This document shows positions 33,987 through 44,403 of a stretch of DNA of 64,000 nt, piece by piece. Under the pieces are notes generated by a model. It worked only from the letters and a program-made list of their open reading frames with translations. It was not told the origin of the DNA and searched no databases. Origin of the DNA: Chitinophagaceae bacterium. GTDB taxonomy: Bacteria; Bacteroidota; Bacteroidia; Chitinophagales; Chitinophagaceae. The number at the start of each line of letters is the position of its first letter. Positions within the stretch are counted from its first letter, which is position 1. The stretch is taken from positions 248,001 through 312,000 of the forward strand of contig JAFKGQ010000006.1 in assembly GCA_017307755.1 (NCBI GenBank), written 5' to 3'. The position numbers were made by a program, and so were the translations under genes.

Positions 33987-36900
33987 TTAAGTCGCTCTTA
34001 ATATCGGCAATTCCACAAAAAAGGTTGTCCCCTCCCCCACAACCGTATCAAACCATATCTTCCCCTTGGCCTGCTCGACAATGGTCTTGCTCATTGCCAG
34101 CCCCAGCCCCGTACCGGAGGACTTTGTAGTAAAATTGGGCGTGAATATCTTGGATTGCATATCCAGGGGAATACCCTCTCCATTGTCCGTTACTTTTACA
34201 ACGATCGATTCATCCCGCACCTCCTCGCTGACGCTGATCACCCGTTTGGATTTTCCCGTACAAGCCTCCAGCGCATTTTGCAGCAGGTTGGTGAACAGCC
34301 GGTTCAACTGCGTCTTATCCGCGTATACCAATATCTTCTGATGCACCGGCACCCACTTGAACAAAAGGTTCTCCGTCGTCTCATACAAAGAGGTCAGCGA
34401 ATACAGCATCTCATGCAGATCAAAGACCTCTTTCTTTGGATTGCCGATATTGGCAAACTGCGAGAAGTCGGAGGCGATCTTGGACAGATGATCGATCTGC
34501 TCCACCAGCGTCCGGGCCACACCCGAAGCCATCTCCTTTACATTGGGTGAATTATTGTCGATGGCCTTCTGTAAATACTGAATGCTCAGTTTCATGGGGG
34601 TCAACGGGTTCTTGATCTCATGCGCCACCTGCCGCGCCATTTCCCTCCAGGCCCCTTCCCGTTCGCTCTTGGCCAGCGCCGCGGCGCTTTCTTCCAGTTT
34701 CTTCACCATTTTATTGTACTCCTTTACAAGCCCCCCGATCTCGTCACTCCTCTTCCATTCGATCACCTCGTTCGTCTTACCCAGGTTGACCTCCTGCATT
34801 TTCTTGGAGATGAGTAAAAAACTTTGCGTGATCCGGTTGGTAAGGAAAAGAGCGATCGTCCCCGCTATCAAAAAAATAAACGCATTCAGATTGATGATCG
34901 TCACCAGGAAGTTGGAAATTTCCTCCTTTAACTCATCCTGCGTAGAAAAAGACGGGATATTCAGATAAGCATAGGCATTCCCGCTGGCATCCCTCAAAGG
35001 ACGGTAAATGCTTAGATAAGGCACTCCGCCTATCTGCTCCTTGTTGGTATATTGAATGGAGTTCAGCTGGTGGAGGTTATAATAAGCAAGAGGATGCATC
35101 TTCTTGCTAAGGATACCCTTATTATACACAAAAAGGTTGGAAGATATCTGCAGGTTCCCGGTCAGGTCATAGACATTGATATCCGAACTGTGCACCTGCG
35201 CCACATCCTCTATCATCTTCTGCAGCTCACCCCTCGCCCCCGGATAAGAAAAGGTCCATTCATTCCCATAAATGATCTGCCCCGACAGCCTGTTCTGTAC
35301 CTCGTTCACCATCACCTGCATGCTCCTGCTCAACTTGTCCTGGTTGTTCCGGTTATATCGGTTGTTAAAAAAGATGATGGTGGCCACGCCAATGACGATA
35401 AAAGAAAAGAGACTGATAAAGATAATGGTCGTATGGATCTGGCTCCGGATATTCAGCTGCCAGTAGCCCTTCAACTGGCTCCAGTGAAGACGCGACCAGA
35501 TGAGCAGGGCGGCCCCCCTAAACAACGCCACCAAGAAAAGAAAGGCGCTGAATAAATACGCAAATAAGGTGATATCCTCCAACACCGAATTATCCTGTTT
35601 TACCACCACCACGTAATTGTCGTCCGTGACACGGTGCCATAGCTCGTCATAGGCCCCCTTCCTGACATGCGCATAATCCGTCTTGGGTATCTGCTCGTCC
35701 GTAAGATGGGTTGAAAAAGGATAGTCGCTGTTGTCGCTCACAAGCTCCCGTCTGTTATAAATGGCATAGTAGTCCGGCAGTTCTTCGCTCTTTTGACGGA
35801 AAAGCTCCGGCACCAGGGCGCTATTGCCTTTATAGCTTTTCGGCTCCGAGAGGATGAACAGATAACCCGCTATTTTGGACGCCGTGTCCATCTTATGCAC
35901 CACTTTCCGGTAGATATAGGTATACTTGTCAAATGACTTCTCATAATATTTCAGGTCCGGGATATTCGTGTTCTTGCTCTGAGGACTAGTAAAGATCGTA
36001 TTCAACGTATCATAAGACACAGACCGCTCGTTATACAAAGGCTTCTCCTGCTCGTCATAGGTAAAAATGTGGGTGTCAAATCGGTTCTGGTACCCGAAAT
36101 TCCGGTTCACCATGCTGTCCTTTACCTCCAGGTTCTCCACCGGGTCCTTAAATCGGGGGAAGATATAGGATAGATAGTCGTTGTCGATGTACCTGAAGTC
36201 GATGCTCAGCATCTTTTCGCTGGTGGGGTCGGCCTGGGCGGCCAGCTGCTCGGCTTGACGTCGCCTGTTGCCTTCTTCCATCTTCCGGTTCTCAAAAAGG
36301 ATCACCGCCGATATGGAGGTGGAGAAGATAAATAGCCAGAAGAGCACTTCCGACACATTGAGCCGGAACCGCAGGTCCGAAAATATCCTGCGCTGCATCA
36401 GCCAGGTATAGGCCAGCAGCCACATCAGCACCAGGATGTCCAGCTCCATCGTCGCCGTATTGTTATGGATCAGCGTCAGCCATAAGAGCCCCATAAAGGC
36501 GATGATGATATAGAGTACGATGGAAAGGGCCCTGATCAGATAGCCCACCAGTTGGAAAAGCACCTGTGATAAAAAGAAATAGCCCAGCGCCAGGGCAGCC
36601 AGGGCAACAAAGCCTACAAAACTGTAATTGTTCAGCAGACTAAAGAAGTTCGTTACATTAAAGGAGATTTTTGCGTCCGTCACCAGGGACTGGACGATAT
36701 TGGCAAAACCAAAAGTGGTGATCACCAGCAGCGACAGCCCGATAAACGTCCATATCCAGTTCTTCCATCGGTGCACGGATTGGGGGATGGTATATTCACT
36801 GATCTCCCGTTTGATAAAGAGAATGATCCAGCAAAATAAAAAAGCATTGATAACCAGGTCCCCCAATGAACTGAGGATGATGGACGAGCCGTAAATGGTG

Positions 36901-37751
36901 GGATCAAAAAGCTCGAATTGCCGCAGGTTCAGCAAGCCCGGGTAGACATAGGTCAGGATGCGCAGCAGCAGGATGACGGAAATGAGAAAGCCGATACCCC
37001 AGACAGCGCCCCATTTCTCCCGGATGGTATGGGCTACATTGTGTATGATCACCAGCATCAGCAGCACCCCCAGCAGGATCACCAACGGTATGCTCCAATT
37101 ATGCGCGGGAGCATGATAGCCCGGCTTCTTGACCAGGTAGAACAGGATACTCCCATTCCCCAGCGAAGTATGTACGGGAAATTCCGTTGGAGTGGCCGAT
37201 ATGGCCACCCTCACCTCCGCCGCACCGTTCTCCGCAAACTCCGGCTGCAGATTGCCGGCGGCGATAAAATACTGCCAGCGGACAGGGATAAGAGCCATCG
37301 CCACCATTACCTTATCTCCTACTCTCACCGCTTTCCTGATCGCGTTATATCGGCCGTTGTCCAGTTGGACAAAAACATACCCGTCCGTCATATTCAACAG
37401 CTGGGTGGTAGGGAGAGATCGCTGGTCGTTCCAGAATTGTAAAGGCCCCGGCACACCGGCGGAATCCGTGGCATAAAGGAATATGCCGTACTTTTTGTCT
37501 ACAAGATTATTCAGCTCCTGTTCCGTATACTGCCGGTCGGCAAGCCGTCCCAGCAGCGCCGTATCCTTGGTCAGCCGCTCGAAATCCTGCTCCCGCTCCT
37601 GCAGGGAGGACTGTATCGAGTTACGGAGATGGCTCACCGATGCGTCGCTTTCGAAATACAGGTTGAGAAAATACCCGCATAAGAACAATCCTACAGCCTC
37701 CAGCAATAGCCACCTGTTCTTACGGTAGATATCAATAAAAAAGGACTTCAA
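33987..37751 (-). CDS. Large NtrY-like sensor histidine kinase
   Basis: A 1254-residue membrane sensor kinase. Helices are spread over the first 520 residues (one at about 13-31, then a block of six or more between 220 and 500), then a long extracytoplasmic region, a helix near 760-780 and another near 925-945. A HAMP-like linker (RSDEIGGLVKEYNKMVKKLE) leads to the phosphoacceptor box REMARQVAHEIKNPLTPMK with His about 1043. The ATPase domain has NALEACTGKSK, DNGEGIPLD and TTKSSGTGLGLAMSK. No response regulator is adjacent. It overlaps mazG by 4 bp (ATGA), so it is translated after it. The signal is unknown. Confidence 0.93.
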   Translation of the reverse strand: MKSFFIDIYRKNRWLLLEAVGLFLCGYFLNLYFESDASVSHLRNSIQSSLQEREQDFERLTKDTALLGRLADRQYTEQELNNLVDKKYGIFLYATDSAGVPGPLQFWNDQRSLPTTQLLNMTDGYVFVQLDNGRYNAIRKAVRVGDKVMVAMALIPVRWQYFIAAGNLQPEFAENGAAEVRVAISATPTEFPVHTSLGNGSILFYLVKKPGYHAPAHNWSIPLVILLGVLLMLVIIHNVAHTIREKWGAVWGIGFLISVILLLRILTYVYPGLLNLRQFELFDPTIYGSSIILSSLGDLVINAFLFCWIILFIKREISEYTIPQSVHRWKNWIWTFIGLSLLVITTFGFANIVQSLVTDAKISFNVTNFFSLLNNYSFVGFVALAALALGYFFLSQVLFQLVGYLIRALSIVLYIIIAFMGLLWLTLIHNNTATMELDILVLMWLLAYTWLMQRRIFSDLRFRLNVSEVLFWLFIFSTSISAVILFENRKMEEGNRRRQAEQLAAQADPTSEKMLSIDFRYIDNDYLSYIFPRFKDPVENLEVKDSMVNRNFGYQNRFDTHIFTYDEQEKPLYNERSVSYDTLNTIFTSPQSKNTNIPDLKYYEKSFDKYTYIYRKVVHKMDTASKIAGYLFILSEPKSYKGNSALVPELFRQKSEELPDYYAIYNRRELVSDNSDYPFSTHLTDEQIPKTDYAHVRKGAYDELWHRVTDDNYVVVVKQDNSVLEDITLFAYLFSAFLFLVALFRGAALLIWSRLHWSQLKGYWQLNIRSQIHTTIIFISLFSFIVIGVATIIFFNNRYNRNNQDKLSRSMQVMVNEVQNRLSGQIIYGNEWTFSYPGARGELQKMIEDVAQVHSSDINVYDLTGNLQISSNLFVYNKGILSKKMHPLAYYNLHQLNSIQYTNKEQIGGVPYLSIYRPLRDASGNAYAYLNIPSFSTQDELKEEISNFLVTIINLNAFIFLIAGTIALFLTNRITQSFLLISKKMQEVNLGKTNEVIEWKRSDEIGGLVKEYNKMVKKLEESAAALAKSEREGAWREMARQVAHEIKNPLTPMKLSIQYLQKAIDNNSPNVKEMASGVARTLVEQIDHLSKIASDFSQFANIGNPKKEVFDLHEMLYSLTSLYETTENLLFKWVPVHQKILVYADKTQLNRLFTNLLQNALEACTGKSKRVISVSEEVRDESIVVKVTDNGEGIPLDMQSKIFTPNFTTKSSGTGLGLAMSKTIVEQAKGKIWFDTVVGEGTTFFVELPILRAT

Positions 37752-38545
37752 TCCGTGGTATTTTGCTTTTTAATAGAATTCCAGATCCCATCCATCTCTT
37801 CCAGGGACATGTCGGCCAGTTGCTTGCCCTGTGCCAGCGCTTCCTGTTCCATTCGGGTAAACCTGGATATAAATTTCCGGTTGGTCAGCTCAAGGGAATT
37901 CTCCGCATCTATCTGCAAAAACCGTGCGTAATTGACGAGTGAGAACACCAGGTCCCCGTATTCCTCCTGGATCCTGGCCTTATCGTGCGAGGCCACCGCC
38001 TCCTGCAGCTCCTCCATTTCCTCCTTTACTTTGTCCCATACCTGGGAGGTTTCATCCCATTCAAACCCTACCTGCGCCGCCTTCTCCTGCAGACGGATCG
38101 CCTTCACCGTGGCCGGTAGGGACAAAGGGACCCCGCCAAGTACGGACTTCTTGCCTTCTTTTAACTTCAGCTTCTCCCAGTTCTTCTTGACATCCTCCTC
38201 ATCCTTTACCGCTACCAGACCCTTCTCACCGGACACATCTCCATATATATGGGGGTGCCGGGCTATCAGCTTATCACAAATGCTCCCGATGACCTCTTCC
38301 AGAGTGAATTTCCCCTGCTCCTTCCCGATCCGGGCATAAAAAACGACGTGCAGCAGCAGGTCTCCCAGCTCCTCCCTGATCCCCTTCCAGTCCCCCGAAG
38401 TGATGGCATCCGCCAGTTCATACGTCTCCTCGATGGTCAGAGGGCGAAGGCTCTCCACCGTCTGCTTCCTGTCCCACGGACATTTTTCCCTCAATTCATC
38501 CATAATAGTCACCAGTCGCTGGAAATTGCCGTTTTGCTCGCTCAT
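37748..38545 (-). CDS. mazG: Nucleoside triphosphate pyrophosphohydrolase MazG
   Basis: A 265-residue two-domain MazG that hydrolyses NTPs to NMP and pyrophosphate, a housecleaning role. The N-terminal domain has CPWDRKQTVESLRPLTIEETYELADAI-like text and EELGDLLLHVVFYARIG. The C-terminal domain has the second EEYGDLVFSLVNYARFL. The metal-binding ExxE...ExxD pattern is kept in both. It shares 4 bp with the kinase gene that follows and is preceded by the DUF3667 gene by 16 bp, so the three may be one transcript. Confidence 0.95.
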   Translation of the reverse strand: MSEQNGNFQRLVTIMDELREKCPWDRKQTVESLRPLTIEETYELADAITSGDWKGIREELGDLLLHVVFYARIGKEQGKFTLEEVIGSICDKLIARHPHIYGDVSGEKGLVAVKDEEDVKKNWEKLKLKEGKKSVLGGVPLSLPATVKAIRLQEKAAQVGFEWDETSQVWDKVKEEMEELQEAVASHDKARIQEEYGDLVFSLVNYARFLQIDAENSLELTNRKFISRFTRMEQEALAQGKQLADMSLEEMDGIWNSIKKQNTTD

Positions 38546-38561
38546 AAAAGATTTTTTTAGA

Positions 38562-39788
38562 CTATAGAGAAACCACAGAGATCAATAAAAATACCACCAG
38601 TAAGAAAATGTTTATAAAAAAGGCGATAAAACAGGTGATAAAGTATTTTATAAAGGTCTTTAGCCGCCCCTGGTGATAAAAACCCCGCATCGCCTTGTAA
38701 AGGTAGATAAAGATATAGACCCAGATGGCGAACATCAGCACATAACAGATCACCTGGATCCATGTCACACCCACCGCATTAGCGAGTTTTTGCACCAGGA
38801 TATACAACAGGAGAAGTATAAAGGTTGCGCAATAGACATGAATGGTAAAGATGCCGTGATCCACATAGTAATACTGCTTGTGCCGGAAATAGAGGATATT
38901 CAGGATCATCGCGAAAAGGGGCAGGGTGACAAAAAGGATCTTGGGAAAAGAATGCATGATATTCTCCGTAAGATGCTCCTTAAAAGCCCGTTTGTCCTCG
39001 TGGTATTCCATCTGCAGATAGATCACCTTCCGCGTGGTCATCCGTTTCAGCCAGCCGTCCCGCATGTCTTCCGGCAGCTTTGCCTCGGCGGAATCGTACT
39101 CCACCACCGTTTTATAATGGCCTTGGTTCAATCCAAAAAAGCTGGGGCCTACATCCTCATCTTCCTTTAAAGACGATATTTTGCTGCTGATCCGCTCCCG
39201 CACCGCCCGGGTTAGATCGGAACGCTGCAGACTGTCGCTCAAATTCTGCAGGATAGCATCACCCATTTCCTCGTCATCCAGCTTCCGGTCCGTGCTGTCC
39301 CCATATACATGCTTAATAGCCGCAATCTTTACATTCACTCTTCTGATGCCCTGCTCTATATCCTCCTTATCGCCCCGGTCAGCCTTGGCCAGACTGGCTT
39401 CCAGCTTTGTTTTCCGCTGTTCCAGTTCCGCCAGCCCCACCTTATCCGTCCGCTGGTTCACGATCTCCCTGGTCCCTCTCAGGGAAAAAAGCACGATAAA
39501 AAAAATGGCGGAAGTAAACACATACATCCGGATCGGGTTCAGATAAGAAGCCCGACGCCCCGCCATATATTCCGCTGATAAAAAACCCGGTTTCCTGAGC
39601 AGGTACCGGACAGTGGCAAAAAACTTACCGTCAAAATGGGTAATGTCGTTAAAAAAATGCTGTATAAGATGCCATACCGTCTCTTTTGGCTCCAGGTTCT
39701 CCTGCCCGCATACATGACAATACCGACCATACAGGTCGGCATTACAATTAAGACATATCTTTTCTTTTCTCTCTTTTAAATGCGACAC
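38562..39788 (-). CDS. DUF3667 membrane protein with zinc ribbon
   Basis: A 408-residue protein with an N-terminal zinc ribbon (KICLNCNADLYGRYCHVCGQ, two CxxC pairs) and the DUF3667 block THFDGKFFATVRYLLRKPGFLS followed by YLNPIRMYVFTSAIFF. A soluble coiled-coil-rich middle (about 120-270) precedes four C-terminal membrane helices. The start codon is GTG; no in-frame ATG lies upstream. The function of the family is unknown. It is divergent from the plus-strand gene at 39871. Confidence 0.88.
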   Translation of the reverse strand: MSHLKERKEKICLNCNADLYGRYCHVCGQENLEPKETVWHLIQHFFNDITHFDGKFFATVRYLLRKPGFLSAEYMAGRRASYLNPIRMYVFTSAIFFIVLFSLRGTREIVNQRTDKVGLAELEQRKTKLEASLAKADRGDKEDIEQGIRRVNVKIAAIKHVYGDSTDRKLDDEEMGDAILQNLSDSLQRSDLTRAVRERISSKISSLKEDEDVGPSFFGLNQGHYKTVVEYDSAEAKLPEDMRDGWLKRMTTRKVIYLQMEYHEDKRAFKEHLTENIMHSFPKILFVTLPLFAMILNILYFRHKQYYYVDHGIFTIHVYCATFILLLLYILVQKLANAVGVTWIQVICYVLMFAIWVYIFIYLYKAMRGFYHQGRLKTFIKYFITCFIAFFINIFLLVVFLLISVVSL

Positions 39789-39870
39789 CGGGGGGTATTT
39801 TGGATAAAAATAAGGAACTTAGATGCTTCCCATGTATTAAAACAAGGTTTTTTTCGTTACTTGCTCTAAC

Positions 39871-40713
39871 ATGGTACCTTTATTTCGGAGAATCACCGGT
39901 TCGTTGTTGCTCGTCGCGTTTACGGGGTTGTGTAGTGCCCAGTACTATTATAAAGATTTGATCGTCACGGCACAAACAGCCAGTACATGGCAGCTCTATA
40001 AGAACAACAAGGTAAAGGCAGTCACCCTCGGCAGCTTCGAGTCGAACGGCCAGCCCTCGGAAGGGTTCCAGGGCCAGCAGGACATGGGGAACCTTTCCCG
40101 GATCGTCACCCATACCCTTACGACGGGCACGCCCGAATCCTGGATCTTTGCCTATTATTCGCCCGCCGGCTGGCCTACCCGGATCGTGGACACCAGCGAC
40201 ACCTATCGCAGCGTTTCCGAATACCGCTATGACGCCGGAGGACGGCTCGTCGCTATCATCAATACCTCCACCGAGACAGATAATCATCTCAGCGATGAAG
40301 AACGTCATCTTTGGCAATACGATGGAAAAGGTTTACCCACTGGTATGCTGAAAATAAAAGGGACGGACGACACTACGTTCATCCGGATCGTACAGGACGA
40401 AAAAGGTAATGTCACCGAGGAGCATGCCACACGCAACCATAACGACCTGCCTACCGTATACTACTACTATGACACAGCAGGCCATCTTACAGACATCGTA
40501 CGCTATAGCCTGAAAGCCCAACGCCTCCTGCCCGATTATCTCTTCGAATACGAAGGGGATAAAATGACCTCCATGCTGGTGGTTCCGGCAGGTAGCACTG
40601 ACTACCAGAAATGGTATTACCAGTACGATGACCATGGGTTAAAGACAAAAGAAACCTGCTACAACAAACAAAAGCAATTGATGGGACGGATCGAATATAC
40701 CTACAAATACTAG
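39871..40713 (+). CDS. Secreted YD-repeat-like protein
   Basis: A 280-residue exported protein with a signal peptide ending GLCSAQ. It has a series of short Tyr-rich repeats reminiscent of YD/RHS repeats: SEYRYDAGGRLVAI, LWQYDGKGLPTGM, VYYYYDTAGHLTDI, LFEYEGDKMTSM and WYYQYDDHGLKTKE. No toxin or peptidase domain is attached. Its function is not known. It is followed 4 bp later by another small exported protein, so the two form an operon. Confidence 0.8.
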   Translation: MVPLFRRITGSLLLVAFTGLCSAQYYYKDLIVTAQTASTWQLYKNNKVKAVTLGSFESNGQPSEGFQGQQDMGNLSRIVTHTLTTGTPESWIFAYYSPAGWPTRIVDTSDTYRSVSEYRYDAGGRLVAIINTSTETDNHLSDEERHLWQYDGKGLPTGMLKIKGTDDTTFIRIVQDEKGNVTEEHATRNHNDLPTVYYYYDTAGHLTDIVRYSLKAQRLLPDYLFEYEGDKMTSMLVVPAGSTDYQKWYYQYDDHGLKTKETCYNKQKQLMGRIEYTYKY

Positions 40714-40717
40714 CAGC

Positions 40718-41368
40718 ATGCGCAAACTACCATTCTATCTTCTGCTCGCCCTGGCGCCACTCGCTTCTCTCAGAACAAAGGCGCAGGACCTGGACTTTCC
40801 CGACTACCGTAGCAAAAAAGATAATTTTTCCAAGATCCGTGAGACGGATATTCGCAACGACGTAGCCGGCTTCGCCCTCGCGGCAGTGGATGAAAGCATC
40901 GGCAAAGCCCAACTGGCGGCTGTGCCGGTAAAAGAAGTAGGCAACAATTTTATGTCATTCGATGATGGCAACATACAGGTTATCATTCGTACAGGCGTCT
41001 TCTTCCCTTCCAAACACAAGATGATGTATATAGAAAAACACCTGGTACGCATAGACAATCATCCTTATTATGGGGGGACTTACGGTATAGCGCCACAGAC
41101 CACCATCGAATCCATCACCGTGATCGTGGGGAAGGACACCGTGGCCATCCCTGCCACTGCCTACAACGATCTATTTGAGCCCCAGTTCAGCTTTTCCCAG
41201 TCGGGCTCTACCCGCAGCCGCAACGGTGTATTCCTTTCCTCAGACAAACGTACCAATACCTTCTATATCTACATGCTGAATATCAATGGAGGCGGTAGCG
41301 AATTTACCTGGGTCATCCGTAGCAAGCAATACCTCCGCCGGGTGGTGGACTTCGGATTTATCAAATAG
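40718..41368 (+). CDS. Uncharacterised periplasmic protein
   Basis: A 216-residue protein with a signal peptide (MRKLPFYLLLALAPLASLRTKAQ). The mature part includes SKIRETDIRNDVAGFALAAV, GNNFMSFDDGNIQVIIRTGVF and SEFTWVIRSKQYLRRVVDFGF. I recognise no domain. It is the second gene of a pair with the YD-repeat protein, and the stop is 1 bp from the end of the convergent esterase gene. Confidence 0.78.
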   Translation: MRKLPFYLLLALAPLASLRTKAQDLDFPDYRSKKDNFSKIRETDIRNDVAGFALAAVDESIGKAQLAAVPVKEVGNNFMSFDDGNIQVIIRTGVFFPSKHKMMYIEKHLVRIDNHPYYGGTYGIAPQTTIESITVIVGKDTVAIPATAYNDLFEPQFSFSQSGSTRSRNGVFLSSDKRTNTFYIYMLNINGGGSEFTWVIRSKQYLRRVVDFGFIK

Positions 41369-41369
41369 T

Positions 41370-43076
41370 CTAATATCGCCAGGAGCGTAGATCGGCCCCC
41401 TTCGGAGCCCGGGACCTTACCTCTTCCGCCCATTTCCTGATATACATCTGATGGTAACGCAACCGGCTGATATAATTGGGATGCGCATGATCTCCGTTCC
41501 AGCAATGCTCCGCCCTGTCGCCATAATCCACTTCACAGCCGCAGACGGGTCCCTGTAGCTTTTTCAGTGCTTCCTCCGCCGTATAGACCGCATTGTTCAG
41601 ATAATAGCTATCCATATCCCCCACATAGATATGGATCTTCCCTTTCAACTTGTCTCCTATCTTCGGCCAGTCCCGCTGGATGATATGGGTCAGATCAAAA
41701 TGCTCTTTCCAGTATGACGCGACTTCAGGGTCGATGACGCCTGTATATTTGTCGAATATTCTTTTGGGGTATCCATCCTGGTCGCTGGGTGAAAAGACCG
41801 CTTCCCATATATCGAATTGATCCCCGCTGCGGCTGCGGGTACCCAATGCCAGTTCCCGCTGATTCATATCCTTTATCGTGGCGCTTACATGTCCCAGGTA
41901 GTCCCGGCTGCCGGGCCGTGGTGTTTTCTTATAGTCGCTTTCTACATAATAGGCGTTTTTATTATTGTAGAGGTCGATAGTCATATAATGATGGAAGTCG
42001 ATGGGGTCAGGACAGGAAGCATAACAGCCATTATATTCGTCCGGGTATAGCACCTGCACAGCCAGCGCCTCCCAGCCGCCCGTAGAGCCCCCATAGGTGA
42101 AACGGGCCCAGCCCTGGCCAATGCCCCGGAAGCGGCGCTCGATCTCGGGTATCAGCTCATACGTAATCGCATCCCCGTAAGGACCCAGGTTCTCCGAGTT
42201 CACCGCATAGGAGTCGTCGTAATAAGGGTTGGCATGCGCTATCTCGATAGCCAGCACCCGGGGGAATCCCGCCCCTGTCCACTGCTGATAAAAGCTATAT
42301 GCTTCCTGTTGAACGATCTTGTTGTAACCCGTGATACGAAACCTGGCGCTGGAATCCGGCGGTAGATGCTCATCCGGCGGTACAGTACGAAAGCCATCGA
42401 AGTCGGAAGGGAAATGCCCATGGAAGATGGCCAAAGGATATTTTACATTCGGATGCGTGTCAAATCCTTCCGGCAACAGCACGTGTGCGCCGATGTACAT
42501 CGGACGTCCCCAAAATTCAGTCAGCAGCTTGCTTTGTATTTTTATATGCTTGATGTACCGGGTGTCCTGCGGCTCCGGGATGACAGGGATCACCTGGTCG
42601 ATGGAAAGGGCGATCTCACCGCTGCGGGCAGGATCGAAATGTATCTTCAATGGCTTGGAGTAAATATTGCCGGGGGCTATGTTCCAGTGCTGACCTTCTC
42701 CCCTGTCCATCGGCAGCTTGACGGTATGCCCGTTCTTCAGATGAAAAGTCTCATACTTATGCAACAGCGCCTGTACATAATAATCCCCCGCCGGCACGTC
42801 CTTCAGCCGCTCGATGGGATAGCCGAAGGCATGCATGTCCACCAACATCGAATGACCCGGCCCCCAACCTTCCACATCGATGCCAAACACCATCTGTGTG
42901 CCTGCGGCATCGTTTATCTGGTAACGGGGTTCATGCGCATTATTATTGGACAGCATGAGCAGCAGCCGGCCATCGAGTACTGTCGAATCCAATGGATGGG
43001 CAATAGTGACTCTGAAAGTCTGGGCCCTCCCGGATATAACGGACAACGCTAATAGTAGCCATAAGTGGTTTCTCAT
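41370..43076 (-). CDS. Secreted alpha/beta-hydrolase esterase of the glycan cluster
   Basis: A 568-residue exported protein with a signal peptide ending ISGRAQ. An N-terminal strand-rich part (about 20-200) precedes an esterase D-like alpha/beta-hydrolase domain (about 200-560). The nucleophile motif is GGSTGGWEALAVQVLYPDEYNG, and the C-terminal AEHCWNGDHAHPNY holds likely catalytic His residues. Family members include acetyl or feruloyl esterases and enterochelin esterase relatives. It ends the lacI-GH116-GH172-DUF6786 gene series with 12 bp to its upstream neighbour, which suggests it removes acyl groups from the same glycan. That link is inference. Confidence 0.85.
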   Translation of the reverse strand: MRNHLWLLLALSVISGRAQTFRVTIAHPLDSTVLDGRLLLMLSNNNAHEPRYQINDAAGTQMVFGIDVEGWGPGHSMLVDMHAFGYPIERLKDVPAGDYYVQALLHKYETFHLKNGHTVKLPMDRGEGQHWNIAPGNIYSKPLKIHFDPARSGEIALSIDQVIPVIPEPQDTRYIKHIKIQSKLLTEFWGRPMYIGAHVLLPEGFDTHPNVKYPLAIFHGHFPSDFDGFRTVPPDEHLPPDSSARFRITGYNKIVQQEAYSFYQQWTGAGFPRVLAIEIAHANPYYDDSYAVNSENLGPYGDAITYELIPEIERRFRGIGQGWARFTYGGSTGGWEALAVQVLYPDEYNGCYASCPDPIDFHHYMTIDLYNNKNAYYVESDYKKTPRPGSRDYLGHVSATIKDMNQRELALGTRSRSGDQFDIWEAVFSPSDQDGYPKRIFDKYTGVIDPEVASYWKEHFDLTHIIQRDWPKIGDKLKGKIHIYVGDMDSYYLNNAVYTAEEALKKLQGPVCGCEVDYGDRAEHCWNGDHAHPNYISRLRYHQMYIRKWAEEVRSRAPKGADLRSWRY

Positions 43077-43088
43077 CCACCTAATATA

Positions 43089-44348
43089 CTAAAAAACCGT
43101 TTTGATCCTGGTTAAAGATACCCCCAGCCATCGCTGGCTGACCTTGTCCAGGGCCGCCTCATCACCCGTAAAATGAAATACCATATGCCGGTGGCTCAGC
43201 GATTGTCCCGGTGCTAAAAATGCCGCCGGCGAAACGCTCTCTATCTCAAAGAAAGGCCCCATCTGGCTGCCATCCGCCAACGGACCGTCATTATAGGCAT
43301 TGACCGCATCCCCGCTAAAGGGCGGTTTTGTCGTTTTCCATTCCTGGTTCAGGTATTTTCCGGAGGAGTCCGTGTCAAAGATCGTCAGCGTTAACACCTT
43401 GTTCTGCGCATCATAGCTTCCCGCCCGGGGCATGGCATATTGCGGATGGATACCCAGCTTACCCCTGCTCTTTCCATCCGCCTTGAAGAACACCGTACTG
43501 GAGTCGATCCTGATCCGGTCCGCGGGGATCTCCCCAAAATAATCCGTAGTAGCCACCTTCTCTCCTGCATTGGCCGCCGCACGTCCTTTGACCGCCCCCC
43601 GTTTATGGGGGATAACGATCACCGTCGACGGTGAGGGGTTGAACATATCCAGCATCCAGATGCAAGGCATGCCCGTTTTTTCCGTCCATGCCTCCGTCCC
43701 CGTATTGGTAAGTACATTGGTCGTCTGGTATCCCACGACCTTTAATGCCGTATCCTGCGACTGTAGCATATCGTCGATCTCCGCCCTGTTCATGATCACG
43801 ACGTCACGCGCCACGGACAAAGACAAAGAAGAGCCTGCATAGTTCTCCAGCTGCATGTCTTTCTGCAGGCTGACGGAAGTGGTATCCCGTTTTGTCACCT
43901 TCCATGCTTCCGTATCAAAGGCGGCGGGTGTCTTCCAGTTGGCAAACTCCATGGTCTTGCCTTTGGGAAAGAACAGCGAATACTTGCCGCCTTCGGGTCC
44001 CAGCCATATCCGGTTCTCGCCGCCATAACCATTCATGTGAGGATCCACAGGGCCCGTGAACGCTTTGTAATGTATCCATCCAAAGCTCTGCCCCTTATCA
44101 CCGTCAGCCGTGGAAGTAAAGACCTTTGCCTGATATTTGGGAGATACAACCACTTTCGCCTTCCCGCCATCCGCTTGCAGAACGATCAGGCTGTCATGTT
44201 CCCGCAAAAAACCCAGGTCATATCCAAAAGTGCCCTGTGCATATTTTTCCGGCGTGCTTTCTTTTTCAACCTGACCATTATTACAACCCGCAACAAACAA
44301 AGTTGCGGTCATTGTCAAAGCAAACAATCTATTTTTACTCACGATCAT
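43089..44348 (-). CDS. Galactose-mutarotase-like lipoprotein (DUF6786 type)
   Basis: A 419-residue lipoprotein with a lipobox near VAGCNN (Cys22). The mature protein is beta-rich, with SFGWIHYKAF, YGGENRIWLGPEGGKYSLFFPKG-like text and LSLSVARDVVIMNRAEIDDM. This resembles the large family annotated DUF6786 and related to aldose-1-epimerase folds; I assign it from memory of the GGENRxWxGPEGG block. It follows the GH172 gene by 55 bp in the cluster. A sugar-binding or epimerase role fits the neighbours but is not shown. Confidence 0.75.
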   Translation of the reverse strand: MIVSKNRLFALTMTATLFVAGCNNGQVEKESTPEKYAQGTFGYDLGFLREHDSLIVLQADGGKAKVVVSPKYQAKVFTSTADGDKGQSFGWIHYKAFTGPVDPHMNGYGGENRIWLGPEGGKYSLFFPKGKTMEFANWKTPAAFDTEAWKVTKRDTTSVSLQKDMQLENYAGSSLSLSVARDVVIMNRAEIDDMLQSQDTALKVVGYQTTNVLTNTGTEAWTEKTGMPCIWMLDMFNPSPSTVIVIPHKRGAVKGRAAANAGEKVATTDYFGEIPADRIRIDSSTVFFKADGKSRGKLGIHPQYAMPRAGSYDAQNKVLTLTIFDTDSSGKYLNQEWKTTKPPFSGDAVNAYNDGPLADGSQMGPFFEIESVSPAAFLAPGQSLSHRHMVFHFTGDEAALDKVSQRWLGVSLTRIKTVF

Positions 44349-44403
44349 AATGATTTTTTAATGGTGTTCGTGAATCTTCGATTTCATATGTAAACATCCT
44401 TTT